Assembly (NCBI RefSeq): GCF_022655055.1
Contig: NZ_CP093384.1
Location: forward strand, 620,001-684,000
From: Vagococcus sp. CY52-2
Lineage (GTDB): Bacteria > Bacillota > Bacilli > Lactobacillales > Vagococcaceae
Reading direction: 5' to 3'
DNA: 64,000 nt
Below are positions 19,288 through 27,783 of the stretch, one piece after another. The translations under genes and the position numbers were made by a program. Numbering within the stretch: the first letter of the stretch is position 1; each line of letters opens with the position of its first letter. The notes under the pieces are model-generated. The model did not search any database. It saw nothing but the letters and a program-made list of their open reading frames with translations, and was not told the origin of the DNA.

Positions 19288-21752
19288 TTAACGTGCAAAT
19301 GATTAAACAGGAATTTAAACAGTTATTTCATAATAAAATACTACTAATTTCTGTGATAGCTATCTGTTTTATTCCGATATTATATTCGAGTGTATTTGAT
19401 AAATCTGTTTGGGATCCATATAACCGTTCGAGTCATTTGCCTGTAGCCGTGGTAAATGAAGATCAACCAGTTGAGATGTTAGGCCAAAAAGTTGATGTTG
19501 GGAAGAGTGTCATTGATGAATTAAAACATAACAAACAACTTAAATGGGAATTTGTTGATGAAAAGCAAGCAATGGATGGCATGAAGGACTTGAAATATTA
19601 CATGATTGTCACGATTCCAAAAGATTTTTCAAAAAATGCGACGAGTCTTTTAAATCCTTCTCCTAATCAAATGGAAATTCAGTACACAACAAATGGTTCG
19701 CTAAATTATATTGGATTGGATATGGCTCAAATTGGAGCCAAAGAGTTGGAAGCGAAAGTGCGAGAAAGTGTCACCGCAGCTTATGTTAAAACAGCGTTAG
19801 CACTTGGTCAAAAGGGTAAACAAGATTTAATAAAATTAACCAATGGCTCAAAAGAACTTGCAACAGGCAGTAAAAAACTCGATAACGGTTTGGGTGAATA
19901 CACGAATGGTGTGTCTACTGCAGCTAATGGCTCAAATACATTAGCAAATGGTGTAAATGAGTTAGCGTCTAATGTTTCTCCGTTAAAACAAGGGGTAACG
20001 GAATTACAAAATGGTGCGACACAATTATCTAATGGACTAAACGAAGTCAATGACAAACTTCAACCACTCTCAGGGAAATTAAATGAAGTTGGAAGTGGTG
20101 TGACAGATTTATTAAATGGTACAAAAGAGTTAGAAGCCAGTTTAAGAAATGTGGAAGCCAGTTTATCAGGATCTTCAGCTAATTTGTTAAAACAAGATAT
20201 CGAAAAGATTAATCAACAAGTTGAATCAGTTTTAAATGATTCAAAAGAGTTGAGTGAAGTTTCTAGTGTATCAACTGCTTTGTCAACAGATCTAATTGGA
20301 TTAAGTAATCAATTATCAGGGTTTAGCCAAGTGATTGGAAAAATCAACCAGATAGTCTCTCGGGACACACAACAATTTCAGCAAGTGTTAGAAGGTATCA
20401 TTCAACAAAATAGCCGAATAAGTGATGATATTAAACAAGAGTTGATTGCACAACTATCACAGCAAGTTACTAGCTTCTCAACACAATTAGTGACAGATAT
20501 TAAAAGCTCTTCAGCTGACATTGATGGTATCGTTAGTCAAGTTCAAACAGGACTAAATGGTGCAAGCCAGCAAGCAAAATCATTATCACAACAAGCAACG
20601 ATGATGAGTCAATTAGCCAAAGGATTGTCAGAAAATACAGGAGAAATGAAAGAATCTATTGTAAATATTAAAGCAGGAACCACCGATTTATTGGAAAGCT
20701 TTGGTAACAATGTCAACTTAGCCAACACACAAAATGTGTTACATGAATTAGAAACAGGATTATCTCAAGTGGATAACCTAGTGAATGAAGCACCTGTTGC
20801 GTTAAATGGTATTAATCGTTTGTCAGCTGGAAGTAATACTTTAACAAATGGATTAAATACTATGTCAGGTAAAATGCCAGAACTAATATCAGGCGTTACA
20901 CGTTTAGATGGTGGAGCCAATGAATTAAGTCAAGGACTCACAAAATTAACCGATAACACACCGAAATTAATGAGTGGAGCCAATCAACTAACAGTAGGTG
21001 CAACAACAATGGCAAGTGCTTTAACACAAGCAGATAAATTAGTTAGTCGTTTGAAATTTAATAATAAAAACGTCAAAATGTTCGCAGCACCAACAGGGTT
21101 ACAAAATATTGAATACAGTAAAGTAAAAAATTATGGACAAGCTTTAGCACCATACATTATGTCACTTGCGTTATTTGTTGGCTGTATTGTATTCAACTTT
21201 ATCTTCCCAATCAGACGTGTTTCAATGGACGGGCAATCCAGTCGTGATTGGTGGTTAAGTAAAGTTGCAATGGGATTTGTCGTATCAACGATTATGGCAA
21301 TTATCGAAGCGACTATCATGTTGTTATTAAAATTACCCGTCGATCAAGTTGGAAAACTTTATCTAGTGGGAATTGTGACTGCGTGGAGTTATATGTTCTT
21401 GATTATGTTTTTAGCTATGACATTTGATAATCCAGGTCGATTTGTTGCGATGATTTTATTGGTGTTACAACTAGGAGGAGCTGGAGGAACATTCCCATTA
21501 CCATTGCAAAACAGTTTCTTTAATGCCATTCACCCTTATTTACCAATGACCTATTCCATTTATGGATTTAGGGAAGCAATCTCTAGAGGGATTGGTGCAC
21601 CAATGTTTAATAGAAGTATTATCACCTTATTATGTATCTTTATATTCTTTGTTATTCTTTTAAGATTTTCAATGGATTACTTACAAAGAAAACACTTGGA
21701 AAATATATCTGCTTTAAATGATAATCAAAAACTACAAGCTTTAGAAAAATAA
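19284..21752 (+). CDS. YhgE/Pip-family membrane protein
   Basis: An 822-residue protein of the phage-infection-protein (Pip/YhgE) family. One N-terminal helix (about 16-35) is followed by an extracellular region of about 550 residues made of repeated G-x-x-x-L-x-x-G-x-x-x-L units such as LSNGLNEVNDKLQPLSGKL, with heptad/coiled-coil stretches. About five C-terminal helices of the ABC-2 permease fold end it. The family includes phage receptors in lactococci and EsxA/type VII secretion partners elsewhere. The first codon is uncertain: GTG 19284 overlaps the gadC stop; GTG 19293 and ATG 19299 are alternatives. It lies between gadC and gadB, an unexpected place. Confidence 0.82.
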   Translation: MINVQMIKQEFKQLFHNKILLISVIAICFIPILYSSVFDKSVWDPYNRSSHLPVAVVNEDQPVEMLGQKVDVGKSVIDELKHNKQLKWEFVDEKQAMDGMKDLKYYMIVTIPKDFSKNATSLLNPSPNQMEIQYTTNGSLNYIGLDMAQIGAKELEAKVRESVTAAYVKTALALGQKGKQDLIKLTNGSKELATGSKKLDNGLGEYTNGVSTAANGSNTLANGVNELASNVSPLKQGVTELQNGATQLSNGLNEVNDKLQPLSGKLNEVGSGVTDLLNGTKELEASLRNVEASLSGSSANLLKQDIEKINQQVESVLNDSKELSEVSSVSTALSTDLIGLSNQLSGFSQVIGKINQIVSRDTQQFQQVLEGIIQQNSRISDDIKQELIAQLSQQVTSFSTQLVTDIKSSSADIDGIVSQVQTGLNGASQQAKSLSQQATMMSQLAKGLSENTGEMKESIVNIKAGTTDLLESFGNNVNLANTQNVLHELETGLSQVDNLVNEAPVALNGINRLSAGSNTLTNGLNTMSGKMPELISGVTRLDGGANELSQGLTKLTDNTPKLMSGANQLTVGATTMASALTQADKLVSRLKFNNKNVKMFAAPTGLQNIEYSKVKNYGQALAPYIMSLALFVGCIVFNFIFPIRRVSMDGQSSRDWWLSKVAMGFVVSTIMAIIEATIMLLLKLPVDQVGKLYLVGIVTAWSYMFLIMFLAMTFDNPGRFVAMILLVLQLGGAGGTFPLPLQNSFFNAIHPYLPMTYSIYGFREAISRGIGAPMFNRSIITLLCIFIFFVILLRFSMDYLQRKHLENISALNDNQKLQALEK

Positions 21753-21814
21753 TGTTTTTTAAATGAGATACTTATCCCATTTTATATAATTTAAAATTTT
21801 TAGGAGGTCTAGTT

Positions 21815-23200
21815 ATGACTAGCGAAAAAAATCAATCAGTCGTACCAATCTTTGGATCAAATGCATCAGAAGAAGCAGTAATGTTAGATAAAATGAGAAT
21901 GGACCCAATTAATCCATCTATTGCTTATCGTTTAATAAAAGACGAATTAATCAATGAAGGAAATGCTCGACAAAATTTGGCGACATTTTGTCAAACTTAT
22001 ATGGAACCAGAAGTGACTGCTATTATGGCAGAAACAATGGAAAAAAATGCTATTGATAAATCCGAGTATCCCCAAACGGCCGCTATGGAACAAAAATGCG
22101 TGAGAATGATTGCTGATTTATGGCATGCACCAAACCGAGATCGTGTGATGGGGACTTCAACTGTTGGTTCAAGTGAAGCTTGTATGCTCGGTGGGATGGC
22201 GATGAAATTTAGATGGCGAGATCGTGCTAAGAAAAATGGATTAGATATCAATGCAAAACGACCAAACTTAGTTATTTCATCAGCTTATCAAGTATGTTGG
22301 GAAAAATTCTGTGTATACTGGGATATTGAAATGCGTGAAGTCCCAGTTGATAGTGAGCATTTAAGTATCAACACAGATACTGTCATGGACTATGTTGATG
22401 AGTATACGATTGGGATTGTCGGTATTTTAGGTATTACTTATACTGGAAAATTTGACGACATTAAAAAATTAGATGAGCTGGTTGAAGAATACAATCAAAC
22501 ACACAATCAAGACTTAGTGATTCACGTGGATGGAGCAAGCGGTGGTTTATTTGTACCATTTATCGAACCAGATTTATTGTGGGATTTTAGATTGAAAAAT
22601 GTGGTGTCTATCAATTCATCTGGCCATAAATACGGCTTAGTTTATCCTGGAGTTGGATGGGTGTTATGGAAAGACGAAGAGTATCTACCAAAAGAATTGG
22701 TTTTTGAAGTGAGTTATTTAGGTAGTGTTATGCCAACAATGGCGATTAATTTTTCTAGAAGTGCTAGCCAAATTATTGGGCAATATTATAATTTTTACCG
22801 CTTTGGGTTTAATGGATACAAAGAAATTCATGAGCGAACAAAAAAAGTAGCCATGTCTTTAGCTAAAACAGTTGAAGAAACTGGACTTTTTAAAATGTTT
22901 AATACAGGAGAAAATTTACCAATCGTTTGTTTCACGTTAAAAGAGGATGCTAATGTAGAATGGTCACTGTATGACTTGTCTGATCGTTTACAAATGAGAG
23001 GATGGCAAGTTCCATCTTATCCATTTCCTAAGGATATGCAAGGCACGATTGTTCAACGATTTGTGTGTCGTGCAGATATGGGTCAAAATATGGCAAACGC
23101 TTTTGCAAAGGATTTTAATGCGGCGATAAAAGAATTGAATCATGCAAGAATTTTATGTCACGAAGAACCAAAAAAAACAACAGTTAAACCAGAACACTAA
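21815..23200 (+). CDS. gadB: Glutamate decarboxylase
   Basis: A PLP-dependent enzyme that converts glutamate to GABA and CO2, using one proton. It has 461 residues (466 in E. coli GadB). The N-terminal DPINPSIAYRLIKDELINEG region, the STVGSSEACMLGG cofactor-binding block, HVDGASGG and the PLP lysine K272 in SSGHKYGLVYPG are all present. An AGGAGG site precedes the ATG. A weak hairpin lies between the Pip gene and gadB (about 21758-21782), so gadB may also have its own start or a processed end. It works with GadC in acid resistance. Confidence 0.95.
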   Translation: MTSEKNQSVVPIFGSNASEEAVMLDKMRMDPINPSIAYRLIKDELINEGNARQNLATFCQTYMEPEVTAIMAETMEKNAIDKSEYPQTAAMEQKCVRMIADLWHAPNRDRVMGTSTVGSSEACMLGGMAMKFRWRDRAKKNGLDINAKRPNLVISSAYQVCWEKFCVYWDIEMREVPVDSEHLSINTDTVMDYVDEYTIGIVGILGITYTGKFDDIKKLDELVEEYNQTHNQDLVIHVDGASGGLFVPFIEPDLLWDFRLKNVVSINSSGHKYGLVYPGVGWVLWKDEEYLPKELVFEVSYLGSVMPTMAINFSRSASQIIGQYYNFYRFGFNGYKEIHERTKKVAMSLAKTVEETGLFKMFNTGENLPIVCFTLKEDANVEWSLYDLSDRLQMRGWQVPSYPFPKDMQGTIVQRFVCRADMGQNMANAFAKDFNAAIKELNHARILCHEEPKKTTVKPEH

Positions 23201-23361
23201 AAAAGATATTGAATAAATTGTGAAAATGTATCTCATCATGTATCGAAAAAATAGAAAACATTATTCATAAATTAGATAAAATTAAAAAATATAATACTTG
23301 TATTGAATCAATTAAATAACTAATTATTATTAGACATTAGTTAAAATCAGGAGGAACAATT

Positions 23362-24024
23362 ATGAAAAAAACTACACTATTAAGTGTCACTGTCGGAGCA
23401 ACATTATTATTACTTTTAGGTGGCTGTGGATCAAAAGAAGAAGTGAAAGGAACAGTTGAAGCTGGAACAGTTGCTTCTACAACAGAAACACTAAAAGACG
23501 GTGAAAAAGTTGATGTAGAAAGCGTGAGCCTTAAAGATGATGGGTCATTTAAAGAAATCATCAAAGGTGAAAATGATCCAAAAGTAAAATTAGAAGCAAA
23601 ATATGATACTGACTGGCAAGATAAAAGCTGGGAAAATGTTGATTTTAAAATCGGTAAAGTAAAAATCGTTGAAGTAGATAAATACAAAGACAAAGAAAAT
23701 AACGAATACAAAGGTTTAATGTCTATGGACTTTACATTAAAAAATGATGGAAAAGAAGATGTAAGCATTCACCCAAGTGATGCTGTCTTAGTCTTAAAAG
23801 ATGGTACAGAAATCACAGGTAAACATTTTAGAGATTACTGGGAAGATATTTTTGCTAAAGATAAACAAAAAGACGGCCATGTTTATTTTACCTTTGATAA
23901 GTTAGAACAAGCTGACCAAGTCAAAGAAATCAAATTAACCTTCGATGGACACAAAAAAGGTGATGACAGCGAAAAAGTTGAACACACTTATGATGTGAAA
24001 TTACCTCTAGAACTACAAAAATAA
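23362..24024 (+). CDS. DUF5067-type lipoprotein
   Basis: A 220-residue secreted lipoprotein. The signal peptide has a lipobox LLGGC with C22. After a short Ser/Thr/Glu linker comes a domain with KGLMSMDFTLKNDGKEDVSIHPSDAVLVL, the beta-sandwich pattern of DUF4352/DUF5067 proteins (split here for reading). It is very rich in Lys, Asp and Glu. It stands about 160 bp after gadB with a good AGGAGG site. A small coiled-coil gene follows 19 nt later. The function is unknown; a role in envelope stress near the gad genes is only a guess. Confidence 0.75.
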   Translation: MKKTTLLSVTVGATLLLLLGGCGSKEEVKGTVEAGTVASTTETLKDGEKVDVESVSLKDDGSFKEIIKGENDPKVKLEAKYDTDWQDKSWENVDFKIGKVKIVEVDKYKDKENNEYKGLMSMDFTLKNDGKEDVSIHPSDAVLVLKDGTEITGKHFRDYWEDIFAKDKQKDGHVYFTFDKLEQADQVKEIKLTFDGHKKGDDSEKVEHTYDVKLPLELQK

Positions 24025-24043
24025 GGAATAGGACGTGTTAAAA

Positions 24044-24286
24044 ATGACAGACTATGACAAAAAAGAAGAAAAAGTAATCAATCAAATCTCTAATATTTTA
24101 ACAAATTTAGATGAAACATTAGCTAAAATTGACGATGAAATGGAAAAAGGTCATGAGAAATCAGTGAAATGCTGGTTTGAAGAAAAGAAAGCCATTCATG
24201 AAATTAAAAAGATTTTACACGAAATTGATAAATATGATAATTATAACGAAAAAGAATTAGACAATCTTGTCGATGAATGGGACTAA
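24044..24286 (+). CDS. Small charged coiled-coil protein, unknown
   Basis: An 80-residue soluble protein (83 if GTG 24035 is used). It is almost all charged helix: IDKYDNYNEKELDNLVDEW at the end and heptads with I/L spacing from VINQISNIL onward. It has no signal peptide and no membrane segment. I do not recognise the family. It is cotranscribed with the lipoprotein gene just before it (19-nt gap). AAGGA at 24023 fits the GTG start and AGGA at 24030 fits the ATG start. Confidence 0.55.
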   Translation: MTDYDKKEEKVINQISNILTNLDETLAKIDDEMEKGHEKSVKCWFEEKKAIHEIKKILHEIDKYDNYNEKELDNLVDEWD

Positions 24287-24336
24287 AAAATAAATGACAG
24301 TTTAGTCGACATTTCTTTTGAACATACCTTTTAACC

Positions 24337-24364
24337 AAGCGGAGTAATGAAAATTATTCCGCTT
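24337..24364 (+). terminator. Hairpin between the small coiled-coil gene and the second Mga-like gene
   Basis: A 12-bp stem with one G-U pair (24337-24348 with 24353-24364) and a GAAA tetraloop. Only a mixed T-rich stretch follows, so its strength as a terminator is uncertain. Confidence 0.55.
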
Positions 24365-24429
24365 GATTTGTACCTTTTGCTTGGTCTGTTACTTTTTTTA
24401 CTGTCATAAGGTATAGGAGCTACTGAAAT

Positions 24430-25947
24430 ATGGAAACAGATTTATTTATGTTATTAAATGCAAATAGTCGAAATATTTTATCTATTTTTTCAATCATATC
24501 AGAAAAAAATGAATGGTATAGCATGCATGAGATTAGTGAAAAATTGAATGTGGTGGAAAGAACTATTCAACGCTATGTGATTCAATTAAAAGATTGTATT
24601 GAACAGTTTAATAAAGATGAAAAAGAAGAGGACAGATTGTATTTAAGTTATGAAAAATATAGAGGTGTCTACCTAGAAACCCCTAAAGGTCAAGGATTGA
24701 ATCGATTTAAGCAATTAGTCATAGAACAAGATGAAACCTTTATGATGTTAAAACAAATATTTTTTGAAGAGTTCCAATCAGTGACCAAGTATTCAATGGA
24801 TCATTTTATCAGTGAGAGTAAGGTCAGAAAAGGACTTAAAAAAATACGCCATTATTTAAAAAGATATCATTTGTCTTTATCCAATATTAGTTTTAGGATA
24901 GTGGGAGAAGAAAAACAAATTCGATTGTTGACTTATTATTTAATATGGTATGGTGTTAAAGGAAATGTCTGGCCCTTTAAACAGGTTAGTCAATTAAAGG
25001 TTTATGAAGTAGTCGATGGTTTGAATCAAGCGTTAGAGATGCGTTTGACTCAAACACAAAGGAAACAACTTGCTTACATGTTAGCTATTAATTTGTTCAG
25101 ATTAGGCAAAAATCACGTGGTTACATTTGAAGCTGAATGGAAAGACTATGTCAATATTAAGCAAATTTTAAATCAAGCCCCCTTTTTAGAACTTCTTTTT
25201 TTAAAAAGACAGCAAAAATTAACAGCTGAAATTTATTTTTATCTACTACTAATTCAACTTAGAATGAATATCTATCAATGTGATAATTTAACAAGACAAG
25301 TGTTGTCTTATCATAAAAAAAATAACTCGGATGTATTTGTTGTAACCGACTCACTAGTTAAAACATTCCATCAAGAACTATTGCCTATTCCCAAAAACTA
25401 TTATGAGTCTTTTTTTCTAACAACATTTTGTACCCATTTATTTTGTAAATTATTTCATCACGTATCTTTGACAATGGATGGTCGTTATATGTTGGATGAT
25501 ACACAGGAAAAATACACAGTACTATATTCAGAGTTACATCGTTTAGTGGATAAGGTTTATAATCAAACTAATGATTCGATTTTTTTACAAAAGCGTTTTT
25601 TAGTTCAAAAATACATGCTATTATTTTCTATGATTAAACCATTGACCTATTTTGAGCCAACCATATGTATTTTATTAGAAAGTGATTTGCCATATTTAAC
25701 GAAAGCGTTATTAGAAAGAGATATTGCATATCATTATTCTGGAAAATACCATATTGAATTTATGGATACATATGATGTTAAAGAAGCAGATGTTATATTG
25801 ACAAATGTTTCAAATATTTTTGATTGTAATAGTTGTATGACTTCAACGATCCGATATTTTGATTTTCCATTAACTTTAAGAGATTACGAAGAATTGGATA
25901 AATTAGTTAAGAGCATATATCAATGTAAATACGCCATGATAGTTTAA
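24430..25947 (+). CDS. Mga/AtxA-like transcriptional regulator, downstream of gad genes
   Basis: A 505-residue paralog of the regulator at 16095-17570. The first HTH is SEKLNVVERTIQRYVIQL (about 38-55). The second is DHFISESKVRKGLKKIRHYL (about 130-150). A PRD-like middle region follows, then an EIIB-like end (TICILLESDLPYL...DVILTNVS). It is the same strand as the lipoprotein genes but has its own ribosome site (TAGGAG). The two regulators enclose the whole gad region, which suggests both act there. PRD histidine phosphorylation is possible but no site can be named. Confidence 0.75.
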   Translation: METDLFMLLNANSRNILSIFSIISEKNEWYSMHEISEKLNVVERTIQRYVIQLKDCIEQFNKDEKEEDRLYLSYEKYRGVYLETPKGQGLNRFKQLVIEQDETFMMLKQIFFEEFQSVTKYSMDHFISESKVRKGLKKIRHYLKRYHLSLSNISFRIVGEEKQIRLLTYYLIWYGVKGNVWPFKQVSQLKVYEVVDGLNQALEMRLTQTQRKQLAYMLAINLFRLGKNHVVTFEAEWKDYVNIKQILNQAPFLELLFLKRQQKLTAEIYFYLLLIQLRMNIYQCDNLTRQVLSYHKKNNSDVFVVTDSLVKTFHQELLPIPKNYYESFFLTTFCTHLFCKLFHHVSLTMDGRYMLDDTQEKYTVLYSELHRLVDKVYNQTNDSIFLQKRFLVQKYMLLFSMIKPLTYFEPTICILLESDLPYLTKALLERDIAYHYSGKYHIEFMDTYDVKEADVILTNVSNIFDCNSCMTSTIRYFDFPLTLRDYEELDKLVKSIYQCKYAMIV

Positions 25948-26108
25948 ATAAAACATCTTTTTAAATAATAAATGAAAAAAGTCTTGTTTTCATTAAAAAA
26001 ATAAGTTGTGAAATAATTATTAATTTTTTTCTTGTTAAAATAGCATATTTAGGGTATTATTTTCTAAGTATGTTAGTAATTTAACAATTAAAAAAGGGGA
26101 TTAGATTT

Positions 26109-27623
26109 ATGAAAAGTAAACTATTCAAATCATTAACCATTAGTTTTGCCACTTTAATGATGCTATCTGGTTGTGGGGGACAAAAAACTGCAGAGAAGAC
26201 ATCTCAAAGTTCATCGACAAAAGCAAGTACATCAGATGTAACTTCTGGTGCGTCAGAACAAAAATATACTGACCCAAAAGAGTTAAAAGATGAGTACGAT
26301 ATTATTATTGTTGGTGCTGGTGGAGCAGGGATGTCAGCTGCTTTGCAAGCGAAAGAAGAAGGTAAAAATCCAGTTATTTTAGAAAAAATGCCAGTAGCTG
26401 GTGGGAACACAATGAAAGCTTCAAGTGGGATGAATGCTTCAGAAACAAAATATCAAAAAGAAGCTGGCATTAAAGATTCAAATGATAAATTCTATGAAGA
26501 AACACTTAAAGGTGGACACGGAACAAATGATAAAGAATTATTACGTTACTATGTTGATCATTCAGCAAGTGCTATTGATTGGTTAGACTCAATGGGAATT
26601 AAATTAAACAACTTGACTATCACTGGTGGGATGAGTGAAAAAAGAACTCATAGACCTGAAGATGGCTCAGCAGTTGGTGAATACTTAGTTCATGGATTAT
26701 TAAATAATATTCATGAAAAAGACATTCCAATTTTTGTTAATGCTGATGTAACGGAGATTTTAAAAAATGATGCAGCAGTTGATGGTGTTAAAGTAACGGT
26801 TGAAGGCAAAGAAAAGGAAGTGCATGGTAAAGCTGTTGTTGTGACAACTGGTGGATATGGAGCTAATCCAGAAATGCTAGAAAAAGAAAAACCTGAACTT
26901 AAAGGGTATGTCACAACAAACCAAGAAGGTAGTACCGGTGATGGTATTCGCATGATTGAAAAACTTGGCGGACAAACGGTTGATATGGATCAAATCCAAA
27001 TTCATCCAACTGTTCAACAAGACAAAGGGGTATTAATTGGTGAAGCTGTTCGTGGTGAAGGTGGTATCTTAGTTAGTCAAGAAGGTAAACGATTCACAAA
27101 TGAAATGGGCACACGTGATAATGTATCTGCTGCTATTACTGCTTTACCTGAAAAATCCGCTTACTTAATTTTTGATGCTGGAGTGAAAGAAAGAGTCAAA
27201 GCAATTAACTTTTATGAAAAACAAGGATTTGTAAAATCTGCTGATTCAATTGAAGCATTAGCTAAAGAAATTGATATGGATGGTAAAACACTTGATACAA
27301 CTGTGACTGATTGGAACAAAGCAGTTGAAGCGAAATCCGATACAGAATTTTCTCGTGAAACTGGTATGGATCATGCATTAAATAAAGGTCCTTATTATGC
27401 GATTAAGATCGCACCAGGTATCCATTACACAATGGGTGGTGTAAAAATTAATGATAAAACAGAAGTGCTGAATAAAGACAATCAACCAATTACTGGATTG
27501 TATGCTGCAGGAGAAGTGACTGGTGGATTACATGGAAGTAATCGTATTGGTGGAAATTCAGTCGGTGATATCATTGTATTTGGTCGTCAAGCTGGAGAAC
27601 AATCAGCGAAATTTGTTAAATAA
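26109..27623 (+). CDS. Surface lipoprotein flavin-dependent fumarate reductase-like protein
   Basis: A 504-residue member of the flavocytochrome c/fumarate reductase flavoprotein family. The signal peptide has a lipobox LSGC (C22) and a Ser/Thr-rich linker follows. The FAD-binding YDIIIVGAGGAGMSAALQA lies at about 63-81. Active-site blocks are IQIHPTVQQ, GEAVRGEGGILV and GRFTNE-like KRFTNEMGTRD. The C-terminal GGLHGSNRIGGNS completes the FAD site. No FMN-binding domain is present, unlike longer Gram-positive extracellular fumarate reductases, so electrons must come from a separate carrier. The substrate could also be another unsaturated acid such as urocanate. Confidence 0.83.
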   Translation: MKSKLFKSLTISFATLMMLSGCGGQKTAEKTSQSSSTKASTSDVTSGASEQKYTDPKELKDEYDIIIVGAGGAGMSAALQAKEEGKNPVILEKMPVAGGNTMKASSGMNASETKYQKEAGIKDSNDKFYEETLKGGHGTNDKELLRYYVDHSASAIDWLDSMGIKLNNLTITGGMSEKRTHRPEDGSAVGEYLVHGLLNNIHEKDIPIFVNADVTEILKNDAAVDGVKVTVEGKEKEVHGKAVVVTTGGYGANPEMLEKEKPELKGYVTTNQEGSTGDGIRMIEKLGGQTVDMDQIQIHPTVQQDKGVLIGEAVRGEGGILVSQEGKRFTNEMGTRDNVSAAITALPEKSAYLIFDAGVKERVKAINFYEKQGFVKSADSIEALAKEIDMDGKTLDTTVTDWNKAVEAKSDTEFSRETGMDHALNKGPYYAIKIAPGIHYTMGGVKINDKTEVLNKDNQPITGLYAAGEVTGGLHGSNRIGGNSVGDIIVFGRQAGEQSAKFVK

Positions 27624-27634
27624 TTAGTATTTTA

Positions 27635-27665
27635 AGAGTCTCGATAATCGAGTCTCTTTTTTTAG
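27635..27665 (+). terminator. Terminator after the flavin reductase gene
   Basis: A roughly 10-bp stem with one mismatch around a TAA loop (AGAGTCTCGA/TCGAGTCTCT), followed by a run of seven T. Confidence 0.75.
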
Positions 27666-27734
27666 AGATTAGTTTTTTTAACAATTGTTTTATATAAAAG
27701 AAACATAAAAAGTGGTTTTAATTTTACTGTAATA

Positions 27735-27764
27735 ATACACTAGTATACAATGATAGTAGTGTAT
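27735..27764 (+). promoter_or_regulatory. Inverted heptamer pair in front of the LevR-type gene
   Basis: ATACACTA (27735-27742) and TAGTGTAT (27757-27764) form perfect 8-bp arms 14 nt apart, 20 bp before the activator's ATG. The same ATACACT heptamer recurs four times in front of the PTS promoter at 30596-30633, so this is a candidate autoregulatory site. Confidence 0.5.
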
Positions 27765-27783
27765 CATTTATAGGAGGAAACAA

